Shown piece by piece: positions 1-7,123 of a stretch of DNA of 12,362 nucleotides. The stretch's first letter is position 1. The number at the start of each line of letters is the position of its first letter. A program made the translations under genes and the position numbers. Source of the DNA: JAAGZL01 sp050297535 (GTDB taxonomy: Bacteria; Pseudomonadota; Gammaproteobacteria; Chromatiales; Chromatiaceae); the NCBI GenBank assembly GCA_050297535.1, contig JBNKSV010000054.1, positions 1 through 12,362 of the forward strand, given 5' to 3'. The notes beneath the pieces were generated by a model that saw only the letters and a program-made list of their open reading frames with translations, had not been told where the DNA came from and ran no database searches.

Positions 1-2190
1 TTTGAGGTGTTGGAGGACGAGGCCCTGTTGGCCCGTTGTGATTCCGTCTCCAATGACCACGGCATAGGCCCCATGTCCATAGTGATCTGGACTACCACCC
101 CCTGGACCCTGCCGGCCAATCAGGCGGTGGCCCTGAGTCCGACCCTGGAATATGTTGTAGTCCAGTGCGATGGTGCGTTGGGCAAGGAGCGGCTGGTGCT
201 GGCTGAGGGCCTGCTTACCAAGACCATGGAGCGTTGGGGGATCGAAGACTATACGGTGATCGCCAGCGCCCAGGGCGCAGCCCTGGAGGGTCTAAAGCTC
301 AAACACTGTTTCTATAAGCGCGAGGTGCCGGTGATCTTGGGTGAACACGTTACCCTGGACGCAGGTACCGGTGCGGTGCATACCGCCCCTGGTCATGGTC
401 TGGATGACTACATCGTGGGCCTGAGATATGGCCTGCCGGTAGATAACCCGGTGGGTGGCAACGGCTGTTTTCTGGAAGGTACAGAACTGTTCGCTGGTGA
501 ACACGTCTTTAACGCTAACGAGAAGGTGATCGACGTACTAAAGGCCAAGGGCGCCCTGGTGCAGGAGGCACGCTTTCCCCACAGTTATCCGCACTGCTGG
601 CGGCATAAGACTCCGATCATCTTTCGCGCCACCCCGCAGTGGTTTATCAGCATGGAAAAGAACGGCCTGCGCGCGGCGGCCATGCGTGAGATCGACAAGG
701 TGCACTGGATGCCGGATTGGGGTAAGGCCCGCATTGAGGGCATGGTGCAGGGGCGTCCGGACTGGTGTATCTCAAGGCAGCGTACCTGGGGTGTACCCAT
801 CGCCCTGTTCGTGCACAAAGATACCGCCGAGTTGCACCCGGAGAGTGAGCGCCTGATCGAACAGGTGGCGCAACTGGTGGAGGAGCAGGGCGTGGAGGCC
901 TGGTTCTCTCTGGACGCCAAGGATATCCTGGGCGCGGACGCTGCACAGTATGAGAAGGTACATGACACCCTGGATGTCTGGTTCGATTCCGGCGTGACCC
1001 ACGCCTGTGTGTTGGAACGACGCGAGGAGTTGCACACCCCGGCCGACCTCTACCTTGAGGGTTCGGATCAGCACCGTGGTTGGTTCCAGTCTTCGTTGCT
1101 GGCTTCGGTGGCGATACATGATCACGCCCCGTACCAACAGGTCCTGACCCATGGTTTTACCGTGGACGCCAATGGACGCAAGATGTCCAAGTCCATTGGT
1201 AATACGGTGTCTCCGCAGAAGGTGATGAATAGCTTGGGGGCCGACATCATCCGCTTGTGGGTGGCGGCCACCGATTACCGCGCTGAGATGAGTGTTTCAG
1301 ATGAGATCCTGAAGCGCACCTCCGATGCCTATCGCCGCATCCGCAACACCGCCCGCTTCCTGCTCTCCAATCTGAACGGGTTCGATCCGGCTGAGAACAT
1401 GGTGGCCCCGGCCGACATGATCGAGTTGGACCGCTGGGCAGTGGATCGCGCCTTGCAGCTGCAGGAAGAGATCAAGGTCGCATACAAGGATTACCAGTTT
1501 CATCTGATCTATCAGAAGATACATAACTTCTGCGTCACCGAGATGGGCGGCTTCTACCTGGATATCATCAAGGATCGTCAGTACACCACCCAGACGGATA
1601 GTCTGCCACGCCGCTCCTGTCAGACCGCAATGTATCACATCATCGAGGCCATGGTGCGCTGGCTGGCGCCCATTACCAGTTTCACTGCTGATGAGATCTG
1701 GACCCATATCCCGGGTGAGCGCGGCGAGTCGGTGTTTACCGAGGGGTGGTATGAGGGACTGTTTGCCCTGAACACAGATGACAAAATGGATCGCAGCTTC
1801 TGGGCGCAGGTAATCGCAGCCAGAACTGCGGTTGCTAAGCAGATGGAACAGCTGCGCGCCGATGGCGCCATCGGTTCCTCCTTGGATGCGGAGCTGGATA
1901 TCTATTGTGACGAAAAGCTCTACACTGCGCTCTCCAGGCTGGAGGATGAGTTGCGCTTCGTGCATATCACCTCCTACGCCAGATTGCATCCGTTAGCGGA
2001 GAAGCCGGAGCAGGCGGTGGCGACCGATCTGGAAGGGTTGTTCGTGGCTGTTACCGCGTCCAAAAATGGCAAGTGTGTCCGCTGTTGGCACCGGCGTGAG
2101 GACGTGGGTTCCAATTCCGAACACCCGGAACTATGCGGGCGCTGTGTGAGCAACGTGGATGGGGTTGGTGAACCGAGGCGTTTTGCCTGA
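1..2190 (+). CDS. ileS: Isoleucyl-tRNA synthetase, 5'-truncated by window edge
   Basis: Cytoplasmic class I synthetase that charges tRNA-Ile with isoleucine. The frame is open from base 1, so the start lies outside the window. About 729 residues are present, against roughly 940 for the bacterial enzyme, so the HIGH-motif half of the Rossmann fold is missing. Visible landmarks run in the right order. The Thr-rich editing motif TTTPWT is at 91-108. The second editing-site motif GTGAVHTAPGHG begins at 364 and is followed by two Asp. WCISRQRTWG lies around 763. The KMSKS catalytic loop is at 1180-1194. A C-terminal zinc knuckle has Cys codons at 2074, 2083, 2134 and 2143 (CxxC...CxxC). All these signatures are intact, so this is a functional housekeeping gene. 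Its TGA stop shares one base with the lspA ATG, a common gammaproteobacterial pairing. The identification is essentially certain. Confidence 0.98.
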   Translation, partial: FEVLEDEALLARCDSVSNDHGIGPMSIVIWTTTPWTLPANQAVALSPTLEYVVVQCDGALGKERLVLAEGLLTKTMERWGIEDYTVIASAQGAALEGLKLKHCFYKREVPVILGEHVTLDAGTGAVHTAPGHGLDDYIVGLRYGLPVDNPVGGNGCFLEGTELFAGEHVFNANEKVIDVLKAKGALVQEARFPHSYPHCWRHKTPIIFRATPQWFISMEKNGLRAAAMREIDKVHWMPDWGKARIEGMVQGRPDWCISRQRTWGVPIALFVHKDTAELHPESERLIEQVAQLVEEQGVEAWFSLDAKDILGADAAQYEKVHDTLDVWFDSGVTHACVLERREELHTPADLYLEGSDQHRGWFQSSLLASVAIHDHAPYQQVLTHGFTVDANGRKMSKSIGNTVSPQKVMNSLGADIIRLWVAATDYRAEMSVSDEILKRTSDAYRRIRNTARFLLSNLNGFDPAENMVAPADMIELDRWAVDRALQLQEEIKVAYKDYQFHLIYQKIHNFCVTEMGGFYLDIIKDRQYTTQTDSLPRRSCQTAMYHIIEAMVRWLAPITSFTADEIWTHIPGERGESVFTEGWYEGLFALNTDDKMDRSFWAQVIAARTAVAKQMEQLRADGAIGSSLDAELDIYCDEKLYTALSRLEDELRFVHITSYARLHPLAEKPEQAVATDLEGLFVAVTASKNGKCVRCWHRREDVGSNSEHPELCGRCVSNVDGVGEPRRFA

Positions 2191-2681
2191 TGGCAGATAG
2201 GGCCGGTATGTTACGCTGGCTTTGGCTGTCGCTGATCGTTGTCGTCCTGGATCAGGCCAGCAAGCAGTGGTTCGAAGCCAATTTCATGTTGTATGAGCAG
2301 GTGAATGTGCTGCCGTTCTTCAACTTGATCCTCACCTACAATCACGGGGCCGCCTTCAGCATCCTCGGAGACCAGTCCGGCTGGCAACGTTGGTTCCTGT
2401 CCGCAGTTTCCGCTGGCGTGACCCTGGTGCTGGTGCTGTGGCTGCGCAAGCTAAAACAACAGGAGCGGCTTACCGCGATCACCCTCAGTCTGATCATCGG
2501 TGGTGCCGTAGGTAACCTTATAGATCGTTTGTTATTCGGTCGCGTCATCGACTTCTTGGATTTCTACATTGGCCAGCACCATTGGCCGGCCTTCAATATT
2601 GCCGATTCGGCTATCACTATCGGTGTGGTGGTGATGCTCTACGAGTTGCTGTTTGCTGGTGGGGATAACTCAAAAGTTTAG
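2190..2681 (+). CDS. lspA: Lipoprotein signal peptidase (signal peptidase II)
   Basis: Inner-membrane aspartic peptidase that removes the signal peptide from diacylglyceryl-prolipoproteins. It has 163 residues, the normal family length. There are four hydrophobic segments, at about residues 9-23, 67-85, 94-113 and 136-156. Motifs visible are VLDQASKQ (19-26), YNHGAAFS (50-57), GNLIDR followed by VIDF (108-122) and FNIADSAI (135-142). The catalytic pair should be D121 and D139, whose 18-residue spacing matches the E. coli enzyme. The start is the ATG overlapping the ileS stop (TGATG), which implies translational coupling. A GAGG sits about 14 bases upstream, which is distant, so coupling rather than a strong ribosome site probably drives initiation. 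In many relatives fkpB and ispH follow lspA; here the next gene is a convergent MscS homologue. Confidence 0.97.
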   Translation: MADRAGMLRWLWLSLIVVVLDQASKQWFEANFMLYEQVNVLPFFNLILTYNHGAAFSILGDQSGWQRWFLSAVSAGVTLVLVLWLRKLKQQERLTAITLSLIIGGAVGNLIDRLLFGRVIDFLDFYIGQHHWPAFNIADSAITIGVVVMLYELLFAGGDNSKV

Positions 2682-2763
2682 CCGCTAAAGATATTCCATC
2701 ATCGGTAACTTATCCTGAGTTAATCTGCCGCCCCACATCTGCGTGAGAGCCAGTTACTTCACC

Positions 2764-2797
2764 AAAATAAGTACCGGTTTGTTTTGCTTGTTTTTTT
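2764..2797 (+). terminator. Weak candidate terminator between lspA and the MscS gene
   Basis: An AT-rich 8-pair stem, 2764-2771 with 2787-2794 (one G-T pair), has a long 15-base loop and runs into a tract of seven T at 2791-2797. It lies about 80 bases after the lspA stop and is oriented to end the ileS-lspA transcript. The stem has almost no GC and part of it uses the T tract, so rho-independent function is doubtful. The rest of the 133-base convergent gap shows nothing else clear. Confidence 0.22.
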
Positions 2798-2814
2798 ATT
2801 GATATTCTAAATCT

Positions 2815-3921
2815 CTATAGGCGGTTAGATGGAAGGGCGGCTTCATCCATGCTGGCAAGGTGTAGCGTTGATGTGGGGAATGCCACTTCAGCTCCGTAAC
2901 CAGTAACAATGTTGTAGATATTTACTAGAACTTCGTGTTTTATCTCATGATAACGCACCCAATTAGTCGTGTGGGTGAAGGTATAAACGAAGAAATCCAG
3001 GGAAGATGCCGCAAATTTATTGAAGTTGACGATCATGGTCTGAGATTCATCTATCTCCGGATGATCTATTAACATCTGTTTAACGTCTGAGACTATGTTG
3101 TCCAAATGTTCTGCGTCGTCATAGCGGATGCCGATAGTCTCATAGATTCGCCGATGACTCATGCGCGAAGGGTTTTCCACGGCAATAGTGGTGAAGATGC
3201 TGTTCGGCAGATAGAGAGGGCGTTTATCAAAGGTGCGGATACAGGTAAGACGCCAACCTATTTTTTCAACTGTACCTTCGATGTTTCGGTCGGGCGAGCG
3301 TATCCAGTCACCCACCACGAACGGTCGGTCGAGGTAGACTATCAATCCCCCGAAGAAATTTGCCAATAGGTCCTTGGCGGCAAAACCCACGGCAATACCG
3401 CCGATGCCACCGAAGGCGAGCACACCAGAAATGCTAAAGCCCAATGTTTGCATGGCCACTAGCGCACCAGTGATTATCACTGAGGCACGTAGCAATTTGG
3501 CGATGGCATCCATGGTGGTTTGATCGTAGTTTTTGTCCTTAGCGATATACATTTCCACCAGGTTCTGTTCCGATTTGGCAATAAATCGGATCAGAAACCA
3601 GACCAGGCAAGCTATCACGCCAACATCTCGTATCGGTGCAACCATATCGAATAACGATAGTTTGGAGGTGTCGCGCACGATCTCCCCAGCGAAGGCCAGA
3701 CCTACAATCCATACGGCCCATGCTAGAGGGCGGCGTGCTGCGTCAAGTAAGGCGTCATCCCAGGGGGTTTCAGTCTTTTTGAGGCTTTCATGAAAACGGT
3801 TAAGCAGTCGTCGCAATATGTAGTTAAGCAGTAAAACACCAAATACCACCACAAAGACCTGGATTGCCCAGCCCCATTGCCCATCAGTTAATAATAGTTG
3901 TTTGATATCTTCGATTGTCAT
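2815..3921 (-). CDS. MscS-family mechanosensitive channel with five predicted helices
   Basis: Predicted inner-membrane small-conductance mechanosensitive channel of 368 residues, which releases solutes on hypo-osmotic shock. Hydrophobic segments are near residues 16-38, 64-84, 95-116, 142-161 and 164-196, so there are two helices more than E. coli MscS, as in the YnaI-like branch. The last is the pore helix, with the Gly/Ala-rich stretch AFGGIGGIAVGFAAKDLLAN (169-188). It is followed by the beta-domain signature VYLDRPFVVGDWI (195-207), with GTVEKIGWR (216-224) and LPNSIF (238-243). The C-terminal alpha/beta vestibule domain extends to about 355. The ATG follows directly on an in-frame TAA, so it is the earliest possible start, but no Shine-Dalgarno sequence precedes it. 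It stands alone, convergent with lspA. Family assignment is secure; the exact subtype is inferred from helix count. Confidence 0.93.
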   Translation of the reverse strand: MTIEDIKQLLLTDGQWGWAIQVFVVVFGVLLLNYILRRLLNRFHESLKKTETPWDDALLDAARRPLAWAVWIVGLAFAGEIVRDTSKLSLFDMVAPIRDVGVIACLVWFLIRFIAKSEQNLVEMYIAKDKNYDQTTMDAIAKLLRASVIITGALVAMQTLGFSISGVLAFGGIGGIAVGFAAKDLLANFFGGLIVYLDRPFVVGDWIRSPDRNIEGTVEKIGWRLTCIRTFDKRPLYLPNSIFTTIAVENPSRMSHRRIYETIGIRYDDAEHLDNIVSDVKQMLIDHPEIDESQTMIVNFNKFAASSLDFFVYTFTHTTNWVRYHEIKHEVLVNIYNIVTGYGAEVAFPTSTLHLASMDEAALPSNRL

Positions 3922-4367
3922 TTAACGTGTAATGCCAGTGAGTTTGTAATTCTGAGGATACTATCATACTTAATCTATGGGGCATTTTGTATGGCGCGAT
4001 CTGTCTGCATTTTGCTGCTTCGCGCGGGAACCAGTCATAACGCCATGTTTGACCACGTAGCCCTTCCGTCCTAACCTTGTTGCCAAGGCTTAGTTGTCGG
4101 GAATCAGTGTAAATGGATAAGAGTATTCCTTAAGATTTTGAAATGGTTGTTTGTGGTGCTCAAGAGGGTGCGTCGAGCTGGACCAACTCGACGCTGCCAT
4201 AGGTAAATCTGAACCCAAGAATCCGTATGATGGAAAGCCGTTTATGTTGGATGCTGAGACCGGCTCGATTATTTTCAAGGGGCTGGGGCCGGAGGATCGT
4301 AACATCCACAGTTTTCTATACTGACTATCGCATATAGCTTAAATACTGATTACGGTCCAAATTCAAG
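3922..4367. other. Gene-poor 446-base region with a decayed gene remnant
   Basis: No intact gene is visible. The right half (4142-4324) holds the only convincing coding signal, a + strand C-terminal fragment listed separately. The left half (3922-4141) should contain the promoter of the MscS gene, but no good -35/-10 pair was seen. Stops interrupt all three forward frames. The - strand open stretch opposite 4090-4305 is the reverse shadow of the fragment and is not called. Confidence 0.5.
4142..4324 (+). pseudogene. 3' remnant of an unrecognised protein gene
   Basis: A stop-bounded frame of 60 codons begins right after an in-frame TGA at 4139-4141 and ends with TGA at 4322-4324. From about 4160 it reads like real protein, with VELDQLDAAIGKSEPKNPYD followed by GKPFMLDAETGSIIFKGLGP and a short tail. 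No ATG, or ribosome site with a start codon, precedes the good part; the only in-frame ATG (4240-4242) is deep inside. Upstream in the same frame there are three stops within about 60 bases (near 4090, 4121 and 4139). The PYDGKPFxxD...TGSIxFxGLGP pattern recalls the 'DPYTGKPLxYD..GxIYSxGPD' ends found in pseudopilin-like and some unknown exported proteins, but that is a resemblance only. It is probably the tail of a deleted or frameshifted gene. A chance open frame is possible but less likely given the amino-acid make-up. Confidence 0.42.
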
Positions 4368-4958
4368 CTAATCTATTTTGTCTCTTACCACATCGGTATA
4401 GCCCACATACGGATAATCGGCCAATAGCTCAGGATCGTGCTGTGACAGAAGCGGTAGCCAGACATCGGTTTTGTCATGGTCTACTATGAGCATAAGAAGA
4501 TATTGTCCCTGTTCCAGACGCTTGTGAAAGGACTCTATCTGGTCATGAGGAACACCCATTCGGTGTACAGCTGCACCTAACTGGGACAGTGCGCCTGCGC
4601 TAGCAAGTGCGCCTGCGCCTATACCTGCTCCGATCAGTGCCTCTGCAATAGGCCCGATCGCTATTATTGGTGCTAGGCCAGGTATAAGGAACATCCCCAT
4701 TGCACCTGTAAACAGTCCCCATAGTCCGCCCCAGAGGGCGCCCATCTTTCCCCAGCCTGCTGCTCGGTCACCCATGCTTGGAAAATAGATACCAAGGGGG
4801 TCGTCGCCGGATGAACTCGCCGGCCCGAGGATAGATACACGGTCCATGGGAATGTCGCTATCTAGCGCTGATTGCAGGGCCTGTTTGGCCGTATGCTCGT
4901 CTTTAAAGAATGCGAGGAGTAATTGGTGTTCGGTCTTGATCTTGGTTGCTTGATTCAT
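4368..4958 (-). CDS. DUF1269-like membrane protein with glycine-rich helical hairpin
   Basis: Protein of 196 residues. Residues 12-50 (LLLAFFKDEHTAKQALQSAL and following) resemble the ferredoxin-like N-terminal domain of general-stress 17M/DUF1269 proteins. A glycine- and alanine-rich hydrophobic block at about 70-127 has the MGALWGGLWGLFTGAMGMFL and GIGAGALASAGAL stretches and looks like two glycine-zipper helices. Residues 128-196 form a second soluble part with the GVPHDQIESFHKRLEQGQYL segment characteristic of the family. Molecular function is unknown; membrane association is inferred. The start is well supported by TGGAGG at 4965-4970, six bases upstream of the ATG. The gene lies 166 bases downstream of the SulP gene on the same strand, with hairpins in between, so partial read-through from sulP is possible. 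Family identification is from sequence pattern only. Confidence 0.78.
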   Translation of the reverse strand: MNQATKIKTEHQLLLAFFKDEHTAKQALQSALDSDIPMDRVSILGPASSSGDDPLGIYFPSMGDRAAGWGKMGALWGGLWGLFTGAMGMFLIPGLAPIIAIGPIAEALIGAGIGAGALASAGALSQLGAAVHRMGVPHDQIESFHKRLEQGQYLLMLIVDHDKTDVWLPLLSQHDPELLADYPYVGYTDVVRDKID

Positions 4959-4982
4959 GATAGGCCTCCATTTGTATGCAAC

Positions 4983-5012
4983 AGCGGTCTATGAGAAGCG
5001 GCAACGACCGCT
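4983..5012 (-). promoter_or_regulatory. Leader inverted repeat with two alternative pairings
   Basis: In the transcript of the DUF1269-like gene, AGCGGTC (5012-5006) can pair with GACCGCT (4989-4983) around a 16-base loop. The first five bases can instead pair with an internal CCGCT (5001-4997), leaving a 6-base loop. The element begins about 12 bases upstream of the TGGAGG ribosome site. The two structures are mutually exclusive, as in attenuator-type leaders, though short stems of this kind can occur by chance. Confidence 0.3.
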
Positions 5013-5072
5013 ATCTACGTTCGAGTAATGAATCTTTCTGTTACTTAAGACGACCCCGTTATTTCTGGGAAG

Positions 5073-5100
5073 TTCCTGGCCAGGTATCCCTGGCTAGGAA
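5073..5100 (-). repeat. 12-bp stem inverted repeat downstream of the SulP gene
   Basis: TTCCTGGCCAGG (5073-5084) and CCTGGCTAGGAA (5089-5100) flank a 4-base loop. Eleven of 12 positions are complementary and the twelfth is C against A on the - strand transcript (G-T on the + strand). It begins 24 bases after the SulP stop. No T tract follows on the - strand, so it is not a classic intrinsic terminator. It may be a 3'-end stabilising or processing hairpin, or a bidirectional factor-dependent stop. Confidence 0.5.
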
Positions 5101-5124
5101 CAATAGCCAATATTGGATTGCAGG

Positions 5125-6915
5125 TCAGTTATCTTTGGAACCGTCTTCTTTATCAAGATTTTGGCATTCGCGGAATATGCGTTTATCGCAACTGGCGCAT
5201 ATGTTTTTATCAAGTTTCTGAAAGATGCCGTGGATGGCGGCGGTTTTGGACTGAAACACATGTCGGGATCCTATCTCGTCCAGGCAACCACTACGATCCA
5301 AAGAGTCCCATAACTCCAGGTCCACGTTTACCAGATAAAGTCCGCCTCCATCTGCTTCGCGTCGTTTTGTCTCAGTCACCAGCGCGTCTCCACCCTGCAA
5401 GTCCACGAAGCTGATGCCCTGCGCCAGTATGATCAGATGTTTCTGCTGCGGCTTTGCGGAGCGGAATTTATCGAAGGCTGTTTGAATAAAGTTGGTGCAG
5501 CCGAAGAAGATCGGTCCTTCAATACTTAGGAATTTTAATTGCGGGCATTCCGGCAGCTCAGGGTCGTCCGACATGGCGCGCTTGTACATGCGTGGGTCAG
5601 GTGTGCGGGTGGTGATCCTGGGGTGTGATACCCGTTCCAGGTACAACACTAGCGATAGCAGTACGCCAGCAAATATGGCCAGTTCCAGTTCCAAAAACAG
5701 GGCGCCGAAAAAGGTTACCGCCAGGATGGAGGTCTCTGCCTTGCTGACCTTGAGGATGCGGATGATCTCTTTGAAATCAATCAGACCCCAGGCCACCAGG
5801 AACAGGATGCCGGCCATGGCTGCGTTCGGTAGATATGCTGCCAATGGTGCTACCAGCAGTACTACCCCCATCAACATTACGCCAGCGAATACGGCCGCCA
5901 GCGGTGTTTTGGCTCCTGCCTGATAGTTTAACCCGGAGCGATTAAAAGAGCCGGTAGCCACGTAACCGGAAAAGAAAGATCCAAAGATGTTGGATAGTCC
6001 CTGTCCGATGAATTCCTGGTTGCCGTCGATACGATCTCCGGTTTTGGCTGCCAATGAGCGGCCAATGGATACGGCCTCAGTCAGTGCGAACAGGCTTACC
6101 GCCAGGGCCGCGGTGGAGAGGTTTTTGATCGCCTCCATGGAGATATGCGGCGATGACAATGGTGGCAGGGTACGTGGCAGCGCACCCACGGTCTTGATGT
6201 GGGTTACGTCTACTCCGAGTATCAGATTCAATATGGCCGCAACCAGGCTGCCAGCCACCATGGCGGCGATCATGTAAGGTATACGTGGATACAGTTTTTT
6301 GACCGCAATCCCGCTCAGTAATGTGGTCAATGCGACCACCGTGACCCATGGGTTGATGTTTGTGAGCTGTTCGTAGAACTGAATCAGAATGTCATGCAGG
6401 TGTCCGCCGCGAGCTATTTCTATTCCAAAGAAGTGCTTGAGTTGCTTGGCGGCGATGAGGATTGCGGCGCCAGCGGTGAATCCGACAATCACCGAGTGTG
6501 AGATAAAGTTTACCAGGGCACCCATGCGCGCCAGTCCCAGGGCCAGTTCTATGATTCCGACCATGAAGGTTAGGGTCAGGGCCAGCATTACATAGTCGGT
6601 AGTAGCCGGGTCGGCAAAGGTGCTCAGGACAGAGAGCATGACGATGGATGCGGCGGTGGTGGGTCCTGATACCAATAGGCGCGAGGAGCCGAACAGGGCG
6701 GCGATGATGGCCGGGATCATTCCGGCGTAGAGACCGTATTCCGGTGGCATGCCCGCGATGGTGGCGAATGCTACGCCTTGTGGTAGTACCACTATCGCTC
6801 CGGTCAGTCCGGCGGTCAGGTCGGCACGCAGATCATCCTTCTTGATGCCTGGCAACCAGGCAAGAAATGGAAAAAATCTTTCCTTCCCCGGAAGGCGCAG
6901 GGTGGGAAACCTCAT
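5125..6915 (-). CDS. SulP-family anion transporter with STAS domain and C-terminal Cys cluster
   Basis: Inner-membrane SulP (SLC26-type) transporter of 596 residues; substrates in the family include sulfate, bicarbonate and other anions, and this sequence does not decide which. The hydrophobic transport domain spans about residues 30-428. It includes PQGVAFATIAGMPPEYGLYA (45-64), ALTEAVSIGR (277-286) and TGSFNRSGLN (321-330). A STAS domain covers about 458-568. The STAS phospho-loop reads SFVDLQGGDAL (502-512), with no Ser or Thr at the usual modifiable position. After it comes an unusual tail with CASC at 573-576 and a third Cys at 584. The start was set at the ATG at 6915, with GAGGAG seven bases upstream, rather than at an in-frame codon 51 bases further out that lacks a ribosome site. 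The upstream leader carries two dyads. Confidence 0.94.
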   Translation of the reverse strand: MRFPTLRLPGKERFFPFLAWLPGIKKDDLRADLTAGLTGAIVVLPQGVAFATIAGMPPEYGLYAGMIPAIIAALFGSSRLLVSGPTTAASIVMLSVLSTFADPATTDYVMLALTLTFMVGIIELALGLARMGALVNFISHSVIVGFTAGAAILIAAKQLKHFFGIEIARGGHLHDILIQFYEQLTNINPWVTVVALTTLLSGIAVKKLYPRIPYMIAAMVAGSLVAAILNLILGVDVTHIKTVGALPRTLPPLSSPHISMEAIKNLSTAALAVSLFALTEAVSIGRSLAAKTGDRIDGNQEFIGQGLSNIFGSFFSGYVATGSFNRSGLNYQAGAKTPLAAVFAGVMLMGVVLLVAPLAAYLPNAAMAGILFLVAWGLIDFKEIIRILKVSKAETSILAVTFFGALFLELELAIFAGVLLSLVLYLERVSHPRITTRTPDPRMYKRAMSDDPELPECPQLKFLSIEGPIFFGCTNFIQTAFDKFRSAKPQQKHLIILAQGISFVDLQGGDALVTETKRREADGGGLYLVNVDLELWDSLDRSGCLDEIGSRHVFQSKTAAIHGIFQKLDKNICASCDKRIFRECQNLDKEDGSKDN

Positions 6916-6922
6916 GTTTGCT

Positions 6923-6928
6923 CTCCTC
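6923..6928 (-). promoter_or_regulatory. Ribosome binding site fixing the SulP start
   Basis: GAGGAG lies seven bases before the ATG whose last base is 6913. The longer open frame (start codon at 6966) has no such site, so the 17 extra N-terminal residues, which are Arg-rich and unlike SulP N-termini, are unlikely to be translated. Confidence 0.8.
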
Positions 6929-6933
6929 ACGGT

Positions 6934-6951
6934 CGGAGATAGGTGTCTCCG
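6934..6951 (-). promoter_or_regulatory. Small hairpin in the SulP leader, just before the ribosome site
   Basis: A perfect 6-bp stem, CGGAGA (6951-6946) with TCTCCG (6939-6934), encloses a 6-base loop and ends five bases before the GAGGAG. The 3' arm TCTCCG is partly complementary to the GAGGAG itself, so alternative folding could mask the ribosome site. This may be a translational control element; a 6-bp stem is only suggestive. Confidence 0.35.
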
Positions 6952-6971
6952 GCATGGATTGGTCAATGTTT

Positions 6972-7005
6972 AATATAGATGTATTGCGTCAGGTTGCGAA
7001 CCTGA
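6972..7005 (-). promoter_or_regulatory. Candidate SulP promoter overlapped by an operator-like dyad
   Basis: A -10-like TATATT (6977-6972) is separated by 17 bases from a -35-like TTCGCA (7000-6995). The -35 sits in the middle of a perfect dyad, TCAGGTT GCG AACCTGA (6989-7005), 7-bp arms around 3 bases. A dyad over a -35 is a typical repressor site arrangement. The hexamers match consensus only partly (TTCGCA 4/6; TATATT 5/6), so the promoter is tentative; the dyad is directly visible. A T tract does not follow, which argues against a terminator for the upstream operon. Confidence 0.35.
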
Positions 7006-7022
7006 AAGTAGCTGGTCCGTAA

Positions 7023-7037
7023 GCCTGTTTGGCAGGC
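7023..7037 (-). repeat. Short GC-rich hairpin downstream of the seven-gene operon
   Basis: GCCTG (7023-7027) and CAGGC (7033-7037) flank a 5-base loop, about 87 bases after the stop of the last operon gene. It could form the end of the operon transcript, but there is no T tract after it on the - strand. Confidence 0.25.
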
Positions 7038-7123
7038 CGAGTATTATGAACGATATGCCGGCCAGTTGCTATGCGGAAGACGATAGAATGTTAGAATCTA
7101 TATATAAAATTTGCGTGATTATT

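Noticed and set aside
585..1152. Several overlapping - strand open frames within ileS
   Set aside because: They are mutually overlapping, low-complexity, Arg/Ser/Pro-rich translations opposite ileS.
1297..1989. 230-codon open frame on the - strand inside ileS
   Set aside because: It lies wholly antisense to a conserved synthetase region; GC-biased codon positions create such frames.
4090..4305. 71-codon - strand open frame in the gap after the MscS gene
   Set aside because: It is opposite the + strand remnant, whose translation looks more protein-like. No ribosome site or family pattern was seen.
5492..6595. Long + strand open frames opposite the SulP gene
   Set aside because: They are Ser/Arg/Ala-rich shadows of hydrophobic codons on the coding strand.
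6989..7037. Dyads as intrinsic terminators of the seven-gene operon
   Set aside because: Stems are short and none is followed by a T tract on the - strand; the first fits better as an operator near the SulP promoter.
6981..7040. Possible tRNA or structured RNA because several small stems lie together
   Set aside because: No cloverleaf spacing, no T-loop consensus and no acceptor pairing could be drawn.
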